Shown: positions 34,843 through 43,949 of the stretch, piece by piece | How the letters are laid out: every line of letters begins with the position of its first letter | How positions within the stretch are numbered: the first letter of the stretch is position 1 | Assembly: GCA_020633465.1 (NCBI GenBank) | Contig: JACKDN010000007.1 | Span: 310,001-374,000, forward strand | Direction of reading: 5' to 3' | Origin: Myxococcales bacterium | GTDB lineage: Bacteria > Myxococcota_A > Bradymonadia > UBA7976 > UBA1532 | DNA: 64,000 nt | Program-made: the position numbers and the translations under genes | Notes under the pieces: model-generated | Seen by the model: the letters and a program-made list of their open reading frames with translations, nothing else | The model's database searches: none | What the model was told of the DNA's origin: nothing

Positions 34843-34871
34843 GTTCTATCGCGTCGGGCCCGGCGGAGCAA
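34843..34871 (-). promoter_or_regulatory. Promoter of the propeller-like gene, near-leaderless
   Basis: Minus strand: TTGCTC (34871-34866), 17 bases, TAGAAC (34848-34843), then 9 bases to ATG 34833. No Shine-Dalgarno sequence is evident. Confidence 0.4.
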
Positions 34872-34880
34872 TCGAAGGAA

Positions 34881-35708
34881 TCAGGGCGGCGCGGTGACGA
34901 TCAGGTGGCGCTCGACGACGGACGCGCCGCCGCGCTCGTCGCGCACCACCAGGTACACGCGCAGGGGCCCCGGGCGATCGGGCAGGCGCAGGTAGGTCGG
35001 GCCGACGCCCTCGGGATCGACGGGCGCCGACAGCTCGCCCCCGGTGGTGAACCAGGCCGAGGACAGGCGCTCGCGCCGCGCGCCGCCCGGCGCGCCGCTC
35101 CACCACTCCGCCGCGCCCTCGGCCAGCCGGCCCCGCAGCGCCACGCGGCTGCCCGCGACGAGGGGCGCCTTCACCTCGATCCCGAGGACGATCGGGTTGG
35201 CGTTCCGGGGGCGCTCGCGCACGACGCGCACGGTCCGCACCGACTCGGCCCGCCCGCCGCCGACGCGGCCGCTGACGAGGCGCACGGTGAGCGACAGCCC
35301 GTCGCGCAGGGCGGCGTCCACGACCGCGTCGCCCACGATCGGGCGGGCGCGCTCGAGCCACGCCTCGAGGTCCAGGCCGTCGGGCCCCAGATCGAGGCGC
35401 ACGGTGGGCCCGGGCGTGCGGCGCGCCACCTCGAGGCGCGGATCGACGCAGGCGTAGCGCGCCTCGGCGCCCAGCGCGAACGGGCACACCGACCAGACGT
35501 GGTAGGGCGCGCCCGAGGTCGCCTGCGGATCGTCCAGGGACGCCGGATCGTACGCCACCGCGGTCACCCGCGTCTGTTCGTCGGGCGCCACCTCGGGCGG
35601 GTAGGCCACGAGGGCGACCACGCGGTAGCCCTCGAGCAGGCCGCGCGACGGGAAGTCCGCGTCCGAGCACCCGGCGGCGAGCAGGGCGGCGAGGGCGAGG
35701 CCGCGCAT
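34881..35708 (-). CDS. Hypothetical lipoprotein co-transcribed with the TonB receptor
   Basis: 275 residues. Lipobox LLAAGC at the N-terminus. The body has beta-rich segments reminiscent of Ig-like or cell-surface modules (GYRVVALVAYPPEVAPDEQT, AESVRTVRVVRERPRNANP, GPLRVYLVVRDERGGASVVE) and two conserved-looking Cys (SVCPFALG, YACVDPR). ATG 35708 overlaps the receptor's stop (TGATG), so the lipoprotein is made with the receptor and may help capture the same ligand, in the manner of other receptor-lipoprotein pairs. No family recognised. Confidence 0.75.
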   Translation of the reverse strand: MRGLALAALLAAGCSDADFPSRGLLEGYRVVALVAYPPEVAPDEQTRVTAVAYDPASLDDPQATSGAPYHVWSVCPFALGAEARYACVDPRLEVARRTPGPTVRLDLGPDGLDLEAWLERARPIVGDAVVDAALRDGLSLTVRLVSGRVGGGRAESVRTVRVVRERPRNANPIVLGIEVKAPLVAGSRVALRGRLAEGAAEWWSGAPGGARRERLSSAWFTTGGELSAPVDPEGVGPTYLRLPDRPGPLRVYLVVRDERGGASVVERHLIVTAPP

Positions 35709-37978
35709 CAGAACGAACCCCGCAGCCCGAAGGTGGGCAGCAGCCGAGGGCCGTCCAGCGTGTCCGAGCGGCTGTAGGTGTGGTCGTAGACGACGAACTC
35801 CGGGTTCGCGTGGACGGTGGCGTTCTGGAGCTCGAGCCAGGCGGTCAGCGTCCAGGCGTCGAACAGCCAGCGCCGCTCCACCCGCAGATCCAGCTGCAGG
35901 AAGTCGTCGAGGCGCGCGCTGTTGGTGGGCAGCGCGTAGGGCACGTAGGTGTCCGCGTCGCTGTCGTACAGCCCGCCCCGCAGCGGCGTGTACGGGTTGC
36001 CGGTGGCGTACCGCAGGCGCGTCGCGACGGCCCAGCCGGCCGGCAACTGATACCGACCGACCGCCGACAGCCCGTGGGTCTGGTCGTAGTCGAAGAGGCG
36101 CGTCCGCGCGTGGGGGCCGTCGCGGCGGACGCTGTGCGACAGGGTGTAGGCGATCCAGCCGAAGAAGCGCCCGCCGGGCGCGTGGCGCAGCAGCACCTCG
36201 AGGCCCCGCACGCTGCCCTCGCCGTCGTTGGTGTAGCGCACGGTCGGATCGTCGGCGGGGGCGACCAGGCGGTCGAGGCGTTTGTAGAAGCCGGTCACCT
36301 CGAGGCCCACCGCGTCGGTCACGCGCTGCACGACGCCGGCGCTCAGGTGCGCCGCGCGCTCGGGCTCGAGCGCCGGGTTGCCCAGCGTGGGCAGCGTCTC
36401 GTCGGGCGCGGGCCGCTGCGCGAAGAGGCCGACGCCGGCCACCAGGGCCGTGGTCGCGCCGAGGCCCAGCCGCAGGTTCAGCCGCGGCTCGACGCCGTAG
36501 GCGGCCAGGTCGGGCGCGTAGGTGCAGCGCACCCCGGGCACCAGCCGCAGGGCGCCGCCGCCGGGCCGCCAGTCGACCCGCGCGAACACGGCCAGATCGG
36601 TCAACACGGCGTCCTGGCGGGTGTCGACCGTCGCGCGCGTGGTCAGCGGCACGGCGTCGCCGCCCTGCCCCTCCTTGGGCGGCAGCAGCCCGTCGAGGGC
36701 CAGCGCGCCGATCCAGACCGCGTCGTCGGTGCCGACGGTCAGGGTGAGGTGATCGCCGAGCGCCAGGGCCAGCGACTGACGCAGCGTCACCAGGGTCGCG
36801 TCCGCCTCGACGTCGACGACGCCGCCCCCCCGCAGCCGCAGGTGATCGCGCCCGATCGCGAGCGACAGGTGGTGGTCGACGCCGGGCGCCCAGGCGGCGT
36901 CCCACAGCACCAGCGCGCGCTGAAACGTCGTGCGATCCTCCACCTCCCGGCCCAGCCGCGGATCCGCGAGGTCGAAGCCGGCCGAGACCAGCGAGAGCGC
37001 GTCGTCGCTGCCGAACAGGAGCGCGCGCACCCGATGCGGACCGCGGCGGAGATCGTACAGCCCCTGGTAGTCGAGGTAGCGCGGCGCGACGGTCTGCTGC
37101 AGGACGTCGTCGTCCACCAGGGCCGGCAGCACCGCGTCGACGTAGCTGCGCCGGGCGCCGACGGCGAAGGACGCGCCCCGATGCAGCGGCCCCTCGAGGA
37201 AGACGCCGGCGTCGAAGAGATCGGCCTCGACGTGGCCGTGCAGGCCATCGTCGACCGGGCGCCGCAGGCGAAGGTCGACGAGGCCGCCGGTCGCGCCGCC
37301 GTGGTCGACGCCGAAGTTGCCCGGCGCGAGATCGACCGCCGCCAGCAGCTCGGCGGGCAGCACCGTGCGGACGCCGCCGAAGTGGAAGGCGATCGGCACG
37401 CGGTGCCCCTCGACCAGCGCGAGGCTGTCGGTGGGGTTGCTGCCGCGCAGCACCAGCAGGCCGAGGCCGAAGGGGGCGCGGGCGACGCCGGGCAGATCCT
37501 GGACGGCGCGCAGGGGATCCCCGCTGCTGCCGGGCGCGCCGCGCAGCTCGGCCCGCGTCAGGCGGCGGCGGATCTCGGCCGCCGGGCGCCGGTGGCCGAT
37601 GACGCGCAGCACGTCGTCCGGGGGCGGATCGACGTGCAGCGCGAGGCGCGCCGTGGCCCCGGGCGGCAGCACCACCTCGATCTCGAGCGGGGCCTCGTCG
37701 GCGCCGATCACCACGACGGCGGGCCCCGGCGGCAGACCGGTCAGGTGGAAGCGCCCCTCCGCGTCGGTGTGGGCCACCTGCCCTCCGACCGCCACCCGCA
37801 CGCCGACGGCGGGGGTGGCCGCGCGGCCCCGCACCTGCACGACGCCCGCGACCGCCGCCGGCGGGCCCGGCTCCGCCGCGCGGACGCCCCCCGCGAGGCC
37901 CAAGAAGGTGGCCAGCACGAGCCCGCCCCCGATCCGCACGCCGGCCGAGCCCAGCGGCCGCCCGGGGGGGCCGCTCAT
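35708..37978 (-). CDS. TonB-dependent outer-membrane receptor with N-terminal carboxypeptidase-like domain
   Basis: 756 residues. Signal peptide (ends GGVRAAE), a beta-sandwich carboxypeptidase-regulatory-like domain (~40-115: VRVAVGGQVAHTDAEGRFHL), the plug (~140-250: DPLRAVQDLPGVARAPFG, LVLRGSNPTDSLALVEGHRV) and the beta-barrel to the C-terminal Phe. A clear TonB box is not obvious. The ligand is unknown; no siderophore or cobalamin genes are near. ATG 37978 overlaps the tonB stop (ATGA), so the exbB-exbD-tonB machinery is dedicated to this receptor. Confidence 0.9.
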   Translation of the reverse strand: MSGPPGRPLGSAGVRIGGGLVLATFLGLAGGVRAAEPGPPAAVAGVVQVRGRAATPAVGVRVAVGGQVAHTDAEGRFHLTGLPPGPAVVVIGADEAPLEIEVVLPPGATARLALHVDPPPDDVLRVIGHRRPAAEIRRRLTRAELRGAPGSSGDPLRAVQDLPGVARAPFGLGLLVLRGSNPTDSLALVEGHRVPIAFHFGGVRTVLPAELLAAVDLAPGNFGVDHGGATGGLVDLRLRRPVDDGLHGHVEADLFDAGVFLEGPLHRGASFAVGARRSYVDAVLPALVDDDVLQQTVAPRYLDYQGLYDLRRGPHRVRALLFGSDDALSLVSAGFDLADPRLGREVEDRTTFQRALVLWDAAWAPGVDHHLSLAIGRDHLRLRGGGVVDVEADATLVTLRQSLALALGDHLTLTVGTDDAVWIGALALDGLLPPKEGQGGDAVPLTTRATVDTRQDAVLTDLAVFARVDWRPGGGALRLVPGVRCTYAPDLAAYGVEPRLNLRLGLGATTALVAGVGLFAQRPAPDETLPTLGNPALEPERAAHLSAGVVQRVTDAVGLEVTGFYKRLDRLVAPADDPTVRYTNDGEGSVRGLEVLLRHAPGGRFFGWIAYTLSHSVRRDGPHARTRLFDYDQTHGLSAVGRYQLPAGWAVATRLRYATGNPYTPLRGGLYDSDADTYVPYALPTNSARLDDFLQLDLRVERRWLFDAWTLTAWLELQNATVHANPEFVVYDHTYSRSDTLDGPRLLPTFGLRGSF

Positions 37979-38826
37979 TCCTCGATGACGAAGTCGATCT
38001 CGGTGCGGTAGGTGCCCGCCACCGGCTCGCCGTCGACCGTCGCCGGCGAGAACCGCCAGCGGCTGCGGATGACCTCGACGGTGGCCTCGTCGAGCCCGTA
38101 GCCCAGGCCCTTGACCACCTTGACGTCGAGCACCTCGCCGTCGGCGCCCACCTTCACGACCACCACCAGGCGGCCCTCGACGCCCGCGCGCAGGGCGGCG
38201 CGCGTGTACTTGGGCTGCACGCGGCGGGTGTACTTCGGCGGCTTTCGCACCGGCGGCGGGCGGTCGACCGGATCGCCCTCGACCGTCTTCGGTCCCGGCG
38301 CGGGGCGGCCGGTGACGGGCGCCTTGCCGACGCGGCCCATCTCGCCCATCTGCGTGTTGCCGGCCTGGAACGTCGGCCCGCCGCCGCCCTTGACGGTGCT
38401 GCTGAGGTTCAGCCCGGTCAGCACCGGTGGCTTCTTCGCCGGCGGCTCCTTCGGCGGCTCCTTCGGCGGCGCCTGCGGCGGGGGCTTCGGGGGCTCCGGC
38501 TTGGGCTTCGGCTTCGGCTTCGGCTTCGGCTCGGGCTTCGGCTTCGGCTTCGGCTTCGGCTCGGGCTTCGGCGGCTCCGGCTTCGGCTCGGGCGGCGGCG
38601 GCTCGACCGGCGGCGGCGGGGGCGGCGGCTCCACCTTCGGCGGCGGGGGCGGCGGCGGCTTCACCACCACCGTCATCTCGATGCGCGCCGGCTTGTCGTT
38701 CGCCGGCGGATCGTAGTGATGCACCGCGTAGAGGCCCCCGCCCTGCACCCCGAGCGCGAGGACCGCGCCCGCCGCCAGGACGGCGAGGCGATGACCCTTC
38801 TCGGGCTCGTCCTCGAGGGCGAACAC
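37975..38826 (-). CDS. tonB: Energy transducer TonB
   Basis: 283 residues from GTG 38826 with GAGGAG upstream. One N-terminal membrane helix (LAVLAAGAVLALGVQGGGLY), a long Pro-Lys/Pro-Glu spacer (~55-150) that spans the periplasm, and the TonB C-terminal domain (RRVQPKYTRAALRAGVEGRL, RSRWRFSPATVDGEPV). It carries energy from ExbB-ExbD to the outer-membrane receptor encoded next. The DNA of the spacer is strongly repetitive because of the KP/EP codons. Confidence 0.93.
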   Translation of the reverse strand: MFALEDEPEKGHRLAVLAAGAVLALGVQGGGLYAVHHYDPPANDKPARIEMTVVVKPPPPPPPKVEPPPPPPPVEPPPPEPKPEPPKPEPKPKPKPKPEPKPKPKPKPKPEPPKPPPQAPPKEPPKEPPAKKPPVLTGLNLSSTVKGGGGPTFQAGNTQMGEMGRVGKAPVTGRPAPGPKTVEGDPVDRPPPVRKPPKYTRRVQPKYTRAALRAGVEGRLVVVVKVGADGEVLDVKVVKGLGYGLDEATVEVIRSRWRFSPATVDGEPVAGTYRTEIDFVIEE

Positions 38827-38831
38827 CGCGG

Positions 38832-39245
38832 CTACTCCTCCTCGGGATCGATGTTGATCGCGAACTTGAGCACGCCGTTCTGGCGGATCAGGTCGATCAG
38901 GCGCACCACCTTGCCGTGCGGGGTCGCCTTGTCGGCCGCGATGATCGCCTGCGCGTTCTCGTCGGCCTTCGACGCGGCGCGGCAGCGCTCGGCGATGGCC
39001 GCCTCGGTCGTGGGCTCGCCGTTCAGGAAGAGCGCGCCCTGCGCGTCCACCACCAGCGACAACGTCGTGTCGAGCGTCTCACCGCCGGTCGCCGCCTTGG
39101 GCAGGTCGACCTCGATGCTCTCCTTCACGATGTACGACGACGCCACCATGAAGACGATCAGCAGCACCAGCACCACGTCCACGAAGGGCGTGATGTTGAT
39201 GGCGTTCACGCCCTCGTCGTCGTCCATGTTCAGCCCGCCGGCCAT
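38832..39245 (-). CDS. exbD: ExbD/TolR-family proton-channel protein
   Basis: 137 residues. A single membrane helix follows NITPFVDVVLVLLIVFMV with the essential Asp at residue 23, and the periplasmic domain ends with LRQNGVLKF-like strands (LIDLIRQNGVLKFAINI). It forms the proton channel with ExbB. It is three bases downstream of exbB and five bases upstream of tonB. Confidence 0.93.
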   Translation of the reverse strand: MAGGLNMDDDEGVNAINITPFVDVVLVLLIVFMVASSYIVKESIEVDLPKAATGGETLDTTLSLVVDAQGALFLNGEPTTEAAIAERCRAASKADENAQAIIAADKATPHGKVVRLIDLIRQNGVLKFAINIDPEEE

Positions 39246-39248
39246 CGC

Positions 39249-39902
39249 TCAGCCTTCCTCGCCCGGGCCGCCGATCTGCGCCAGCAGGATGCGCACGAGG
39301 AACTCGACGTTGCCCACGCGGACGCGGATGAGCCCCTTGAAGAAGTTGAACGCGACCACCGCGGGGATGGCCACCAGCAGGCCGACCGCCGTGGCCACCA
39401 GGGCCTCGGCGATGGCGGGGCCGACCACCTCGAGGCCGCCCTTCGGGTTCGCCCCCAGCGCCTTGAACGCGAGGATGATGCCGATGACCGTGCCGAAGAG
39501 GCCGATGAAGGGCGCGTTGCTGCCGACGGTGCCGAAGTAGCTGAGGAAGCGGTCGTACCGCTGCCGCTCGCGCGCCAGCGAGCTGATCATCACCTGCTCG
39601 ACCGCGAAGGCGCCCCGCGGGTACGCCTCGAGCGCGTCCGCCAGCACCCGCTCTTCCATCGCCTGGCCCTTGGCCACCCGCGAGCGCGCGCTCTGCAGAT
39701 CGCCGCCCTGCAACGACTTCACGAGATCACGGCCCAGCGCCGGCGCGTCGATCCGCGTGAACAGGAACAGCCGCGCCCGCTCGACCATCAGCACGATGCC
39801 GACGAAGCCCATGCCGATCATGAGCCACATCACCCACTCGGCCCCGAGCTCGGCGAAGTCCATGAACGCCGAGATCACCGAGAAACCTTGCTCTTCCTTC
39901 AT
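39249..39902 (-). CDS. exbB: ExbB/TolQ/MotA-family proton-channel protein
   Basis: 217 residues with three membrane helices (EWVMWLMIGMGFVGIVLMV, NAPFIGLFGTVIGIILAF, AEALVATAVGLLVAIPAVV) and the conserved GLFGTVIGI / ATAVGLLVAIPA motifs that line the channel. First gene of the exbB-exbD-tonB-receptor-lipoprotein operon, behind a good sigma70 promoter. ATG 39902 is preceded by GACCGGAG, a moderate ribosome binding site. Confidence 0.93.
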   Translation of the reverse strand: MKEEQGFSVISAFMDFAELGAEWVMWLMIGMGFVGIVLMVERARLFLFTRIDAPALGRDLVKSLQGGDLQSARSRVAKGQAMEERVLADALEAYPRGAFAVEQVMISSLARERQRYDRFLSYFGTVGSNAPFIGLFGTVIGIILAFKALGANPKGGLEVVGPAIAEALVATAVGLLVAIPAVVAFNFFKGLIRVRVGNVEFLVRILLAQIGGPGEEG

Positions 39903-39935
39903 CTCCGGTCGTGCCCTCCGGTCGCGGAACGCGGC

Positions 39936-39965
39936 ATCCTATGGAGGCCACGCGGGGGGTGTCAA
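39936..39965 (-). promoter_or_regulatory. Sigma70 promoter of the exbB-exbD-tonB operon
   Basis: Minus strand: TTGACA (39965-39960), 18 bases, TAGGAT (39941-39936). The leader is about 28 bases. Confidence 0.6.
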
Positions 39966-40038
39966 CGCGCCCCTCGGGCGCACGCTGCGTCCGCCTGAGA
40001 TGCGACCACGGCCCGACCGGCCGCGAAAATCTGCAGAA

Positions 40039-42452
40039 CTACGGAGTCGGCTGGCGCACCCGCACCGGCGCGGTGAACGCGAAGGGGCGCGCCGGGCGGC
40101 CGACGGCCTCGCCCAGGTCGGCCTCGCCGTCGACCTCGGCCAGCACCCAGGACGCCCCGCTCGGCACGCGCAGCCGGTGCGTCTGGTCGAGCGCCCCGCG
40201 CCCCCTCAGCCGCACCGTCTGCACGGCCGCGCCGTCGACCCAGAGCCGCAGCACCGACGGCCGCGCCCAGGCCGGCGCGCGCACCCGCACCTCGGCCGAC
40301 AGCGGCGCCGCCCCCGCGACCACCTCCCCGCCGGGCCGCGCCCCGCCGACGCTGAGATCGATCAGCGGCCCGAAGCTGACCACCACGTCGCCGGCCGCCA
40401 GCAGCGCCGACAGGCTCTGCGGATCGTCGCCGGGCTGCCCCCGCACCCAGGTGCCGGGCACGCCGCACGGCTGCCCGGCGACGGCGTCCGCGCCGCTGCC
40501 CCCGATGGGCACCACCGGCGCGCCCCGGTCGAGCAGGCCGCGGTAGTCCGCGAAGGCCGCCTCGACCGCCGCGTCGTTGCCGGGCACCGCCACCTCGAGC
40601 AGATCGAAGTCCAGGCTGAAGCCGCCGCGCGGCAGGCCCGGGGCCTCGGGGTCGAAGGCGAAGTGCGTGAAGTAGCCCCAGCCGGCCGAGCGCGGGTACA
40701 GCACCGCCACCCGCCCGCCGGCCACGCCCCGCAGGGCCGTCAGCGCGTCGAGGGCGCGCACGCCCGTCGGCGTCGGGGCCGATCCCACCGGCGCGGGCAG
40801 CGCGGCGAAGCGCCCCTCCTCGGGCGCCGACAGGCCCACGCCCGGGTAGACCCTGGGCCCGCCGCCCTGCCGGCGCGGGGGCGGCGTCGCGCGCCCCTCG
40901 TCGGCCAGCACCACCGCGTCGACGCCCGCCGCCGCGCAGGCCGCCGCCCGGGCCGCGGGGGCCGTCGACGAGGTGGGCGACGCCCAGGTGCGCACGTGCG
41001 GATCGACCAGGCTCCACTCGGGCGCGTCGAAGGCGCGGGCCAGGCTGACGCTCAGCTCGGCTACGCCGCCCACGGGCACCTGCACGTCGGCCGCCGCCAC
41101 CGCGTAGCGGGGCCCCGCGTGCACCCGGGCCCGGTAGCGCCCGGGGGGGACGACGTGCCGGAGCGCCCCGCGATCGGCGATCAGCTCGTGGCCCGCCGCC
41201 GGGAACCCGCCCACCGGTCCCAGCGTCGGCGTGGGCGTGCCGTCGACGCCCTCGAGCTGCACGCGCGCCGCGACCGGCTCGCCGGCCGCGTCGGTGATCT
41301 GCACGGCCAGCGCGCTCGGCGGCTCGAGCAGCAGCCGCACCTGATCCTCGTCGTCGGCGCCGAGGCCGAAGGTGACCGGCGGGCCCGGCCCCCGCCCGGG
41401 GCCCGAGGCGTACAGCGAGTAGGTGCCCGGCCGCGCGGTCAGGCGAAACAGGCCGCCGGCGTCGCTGCGCGCGCGGTTGACGGGCTTGCCGCGCGCGTCG
41501 AGCACCGTGATCCACGCGCCGGGCACCGTGCCCCCGCCGCGCTCGAGCACCTGCCCGGTGATCAGGCCGCGCACCACCTTGCGGCGCGCGTACAGCGCGT
41601 CGGCCGCGCCGGCCACGCCCGCGTCGGGCGAGGTGAAGACGTGCGTCTCGCCGACCACCGACGCCGCCGGGGCCAGGTACGTCGGCGTCGGCGCCAGCAC
41701 CGCCCAGTCGCGGCCGTGCACCGCCGTCAGGCGCCCGGTGCCCGGCGTGATCACGAGGCTGCCCTGCGGGCCGTCGCCGCCCACCCAGTCGCTGCGCGTG
41801 CGCTGGCCGGCCAGATCGGTGCCCACCCCGGGCACGAAGGGCTGCAGGCCGCCCCAGGACACCAGGTGGCCCCCGCTCAGCTCGCGATAGTGGCCCCGCC
41901 CGCGGTTGTGCACGGCGCGCACGATGCGGGCGAAGCGGGCGTCGGGCTCGACGAGGTAGTCGACGGCCACCTCGACCTGATCGTCCTTGGGATCGGTGCC
42001 CAGGGCGCGGACGATGGCCACGCCGCCGGCGGCGCCGTCGTGGGCGACGAACACCGTGTGGAAGCGGGGCACGCGCGTGCCGGCGACGTCGAGCACGGGC
42101 ACCATCTCGCCCAGCGCGTCGGCGCCGCGGCTGGGCACGACGGCGACGACGTGGCCGCCGCTGCCGCCGCTGGCCGCGCGGTGGCCCAGGCCCGCGACGA
42201 CCACCGCCAGGTGGGCGTTCTCGACGACGAGGTCGCCGGGCCGCGCGCCGATGCCGGCCACCGTCTCGTCGTCGGTGGGCGTCAGGACGCGCGCCCGCGC
42301 TCGCCCGGTGGTCATCGGCGGCAGCTCGGGGGGGCGCTGGCGGGGGCCGCGTCGGGCGGCGGCGGCGCGGGGCCACGGGCGGCGTCGGCGGCGGGGCGCG
42401 CGCCGCAGCCGAGGGCCACGATCAGGGGCAGGATGAGGCGGGTTCGAAGCAC
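40039..42452 (-). CDS. Degenerate CehA/McbA-like (PHP-fold) lipoprotein, apparent frameshift at a poly-C run
   Basis: The main frame (40039-42315) starts MTTGRARARVLTPTDDETVA and lacks a signal peptide. In another frame just upstream, GTG 42452 begins a perfect lipoprotein signal (RTRLILPLIVALGCGAR). Joining the two needs one extra C in the run of seven G/C at about 42328-42334. The protein then has the N-terminal beta region of CehA-type metallohydrolases, a carboxypeptidase-like domain (~270-340) and a PHP-like domain in which the metal motif reads DPHVRTW instead of DLHVHT, and the later TDH reads ADEG. I infer a lost hydrolase activity. The substrate and role are unknown. Confidence 0.6.
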
Positions 42453-42496
42453 GGCCGCATCCTAGAGGGGCGCGCCGCGCGGCACCACCGTCCCGG

Positions 42497-42526
42497 TTGC
42501 CGCTCGCCGCGGCGATGTGCTACCTC
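42497..42526 (+). promoter_or_regulatory. Promoter candidate of yebC-ruvCAB
   Basis: TTGCCG (42497-42502), 18 bases, TACCTC (42521-42526); the leader of about 60 bases ends with GAGGAGA before the yebC ATG. Confidence 0.4.
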
Positions 42527-42594
42527 GGCCGCTTCGGAGGTGGGGCGCTTCCGCGCCGCGTCGCGTCCGCATCGAACGCCGAGGAGAACGCGCG

Positions 42595-43344
42595 ATGTCC
42601 GGCCACAACAAATGGAGCACGATCAAGCACAAGAAGGGCCGCCTCGACGCGGCCCGGGGCAAGCTGTTCACCAAGCTCATCCGCGAGCTGGTCGTGTCCG
42701 CGCGCGAGGGCGGCGGCGACGTCGACGGCAACCCGCGGCTGCGCGCCGCGGTGCTCGCCGCGCGCGGCGCGAACATGCCCAAGGACACCATCGAGCGAGC
42801 GGTCAAGCGCGGATCGGGCGACCTCGACGGTGAGCAGTACGAGTCGGTCACCTACGAGGGCTACGGGCCCGGCGGCGTGGCCTTCTTCGTCGAGGCGCTG
42901 ACCAGCAACCGCAACCGCACGGTCGCCGAGGTGCGGCACGCCTTCTCGAAGCACGGCGGCAACCTGGGCACCGATGGATCGGTGGCCTGGATGTTCGAGC
43001 AGAAGGGCTACCTCGAGGTGCCCAGCGAGGGCGTCACCTTCGAGCAGATCTTCGAGGCGGCCGTCGAGGCCGGCGCCGAGGACGTCGAGACCGGCGACGA
43101 GCTGTACTCGATCTACTGCGAGTTCACCGACATGCACGAGGTGGCCAACACCCTGCAGGCCGCCGGCTTCGAGGTGTCGTCGCTGAAGTCGGTGCGGCTG
43201 CCCACCAACACCATCGACGTCGAGGGCGATCTGGCCGACAGCACGATGCGGCTGATGGACTTCATCGACGACCTCGACGACGTGCAGAACGTCTACAACA
43301 ACGCCGAGATCTCCGACGAGGAGATGGAGCGGCTCAGCTCTTGA
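42595..43344 (+). CDS. yebC: YebC/TACO1-family protein (translation or transcription regulator)
   Basis: 249 residues. The family signature MSGHNKWSTIKHKKGRLDAA opens the protein, followed by DGNPRLRAAVLAARGANMPKD, EGYGPGGVAFFVEALT and the C-terminal domain ending DVQNVYNNAEISDE. YebC proteins help ribosomes pass difficult Pro-rich stretches and have also been described as DNA-binding regulators. The gene precedes ruvC in many bacteria, as here, with a TTGA overlap. Confidence 0.95.
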   Translation: MSGHNKWSTIKHKKGRLDAARGKLFTKLIRELVVSAREGGGDVDGNPRLRAAVLAARGANMPKDTIERAVKRGSGDLDGEQYESVTYEGYGPGGVAFFVEALTSNRNRTVAEVRHAFSKHGGNLGTDGSVAWMFEQKGYLEVPSEGVTFEQIFEAAVEAGAEDVETGDELYSIYCEFTDMHEVANTLQAAGFEVSSLKSVRLPTNTIDVEGDLADSTMRLMDFIDDLDDVQNVYNNAEISDEEMERLSS

Positions 43345-43949
43345 GCCGATCGGGGCCCGGCGACGCCCTGGCGCCCGTCCGCGTGCTGGGCATCGATCCG
43401 GGCACGCGGCTCTGCGGCTGGGGCGTGGTGGCGCGCGTGGGCGGGCGCCTCGAGCACGTCGACAACGGGGTGGTGGTGCTCGACCCGAAGGCGGCGCTGG
43501 CCGACCGGCTGGCGCGGCTGCTCGAGGCGCTCGAGGGCGTGCTCGGCGTCTACCACCCGGACGCGGCGGCCTGCGAGTCGGTGTTCCACAACCGCAACGC
43601 GCGGGCGGCGCTGACGCTGGGCCACGCGCGCGGGGTGGCGCTGGCGGCGCTGGCGCGCAGCGGGCTGGCGGTCAGCGAGTACACGCCGCAGCAGGTGAAG
43701 AAGGCGGTGACCGGCAGCGGGCGGGCCGACAAGGCGCAGATCCAGCAGATGGTGGCGCTGCGGCTGGATCTGCCCGAGCCCCCCCAGGCCGACGCGGCGG
43801 ACGCGGTGGCGGTGGCGCTGTGCCACGCGCAGCACGGCGCCGTGGGCGTGGCGGGCGTCGCGCTGCCCACCGCGCCGCGCGGCGGGCGGCGACGCTCGCA
43901 GGCCGCGCTGAAGGCGCTGGTGACGCGCCAGGAGAAGGGGCGCACATGA
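43341..43949 (+). CDS. ruvC: Holliday junction resolvase RuvC
   Basis: 202 residues from TTG 43341, overlapping the yebC stop (TTGA). Catalytic acids are in VLGIDPGTRLCGWGV, ACESVFHNRNARAALTLG and the C-terminal PQADAADAVAVAL. It cuts four-way junctions pulled by RuvAB. The Arg-rich C-terminal tail after ~170 is longer than usual. The stop overlaps the ruvA start (ATGA). Confidence 0.95.
   Translation: MSRSGPGDALAPVRVLGIDPGTRLCGWGVVARVGGRLEHVDNGVVVLDPKAALADRLARLLEALEGVLGVYHPDAAACESVFHNRNARAALTLGHARGVALAALARSGLAVSEYTPQQVKKAVTGSGRADKAQIQQMVALRLDLPEPPQADAADAVAVALCHAQHGAVGVAGVALPTAPRGGRRRSQAALKALVTRQEKGRT

Noticed and set aside
38428..38690. Repetitive DNA at 38.4-38.7 kb as a non-coding satellite
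   Set aside because: It encodes the Pro-Lys/Pro-Glu spacer of TonB; the Gly-Phe ORF on the opposite strand is a shadow.
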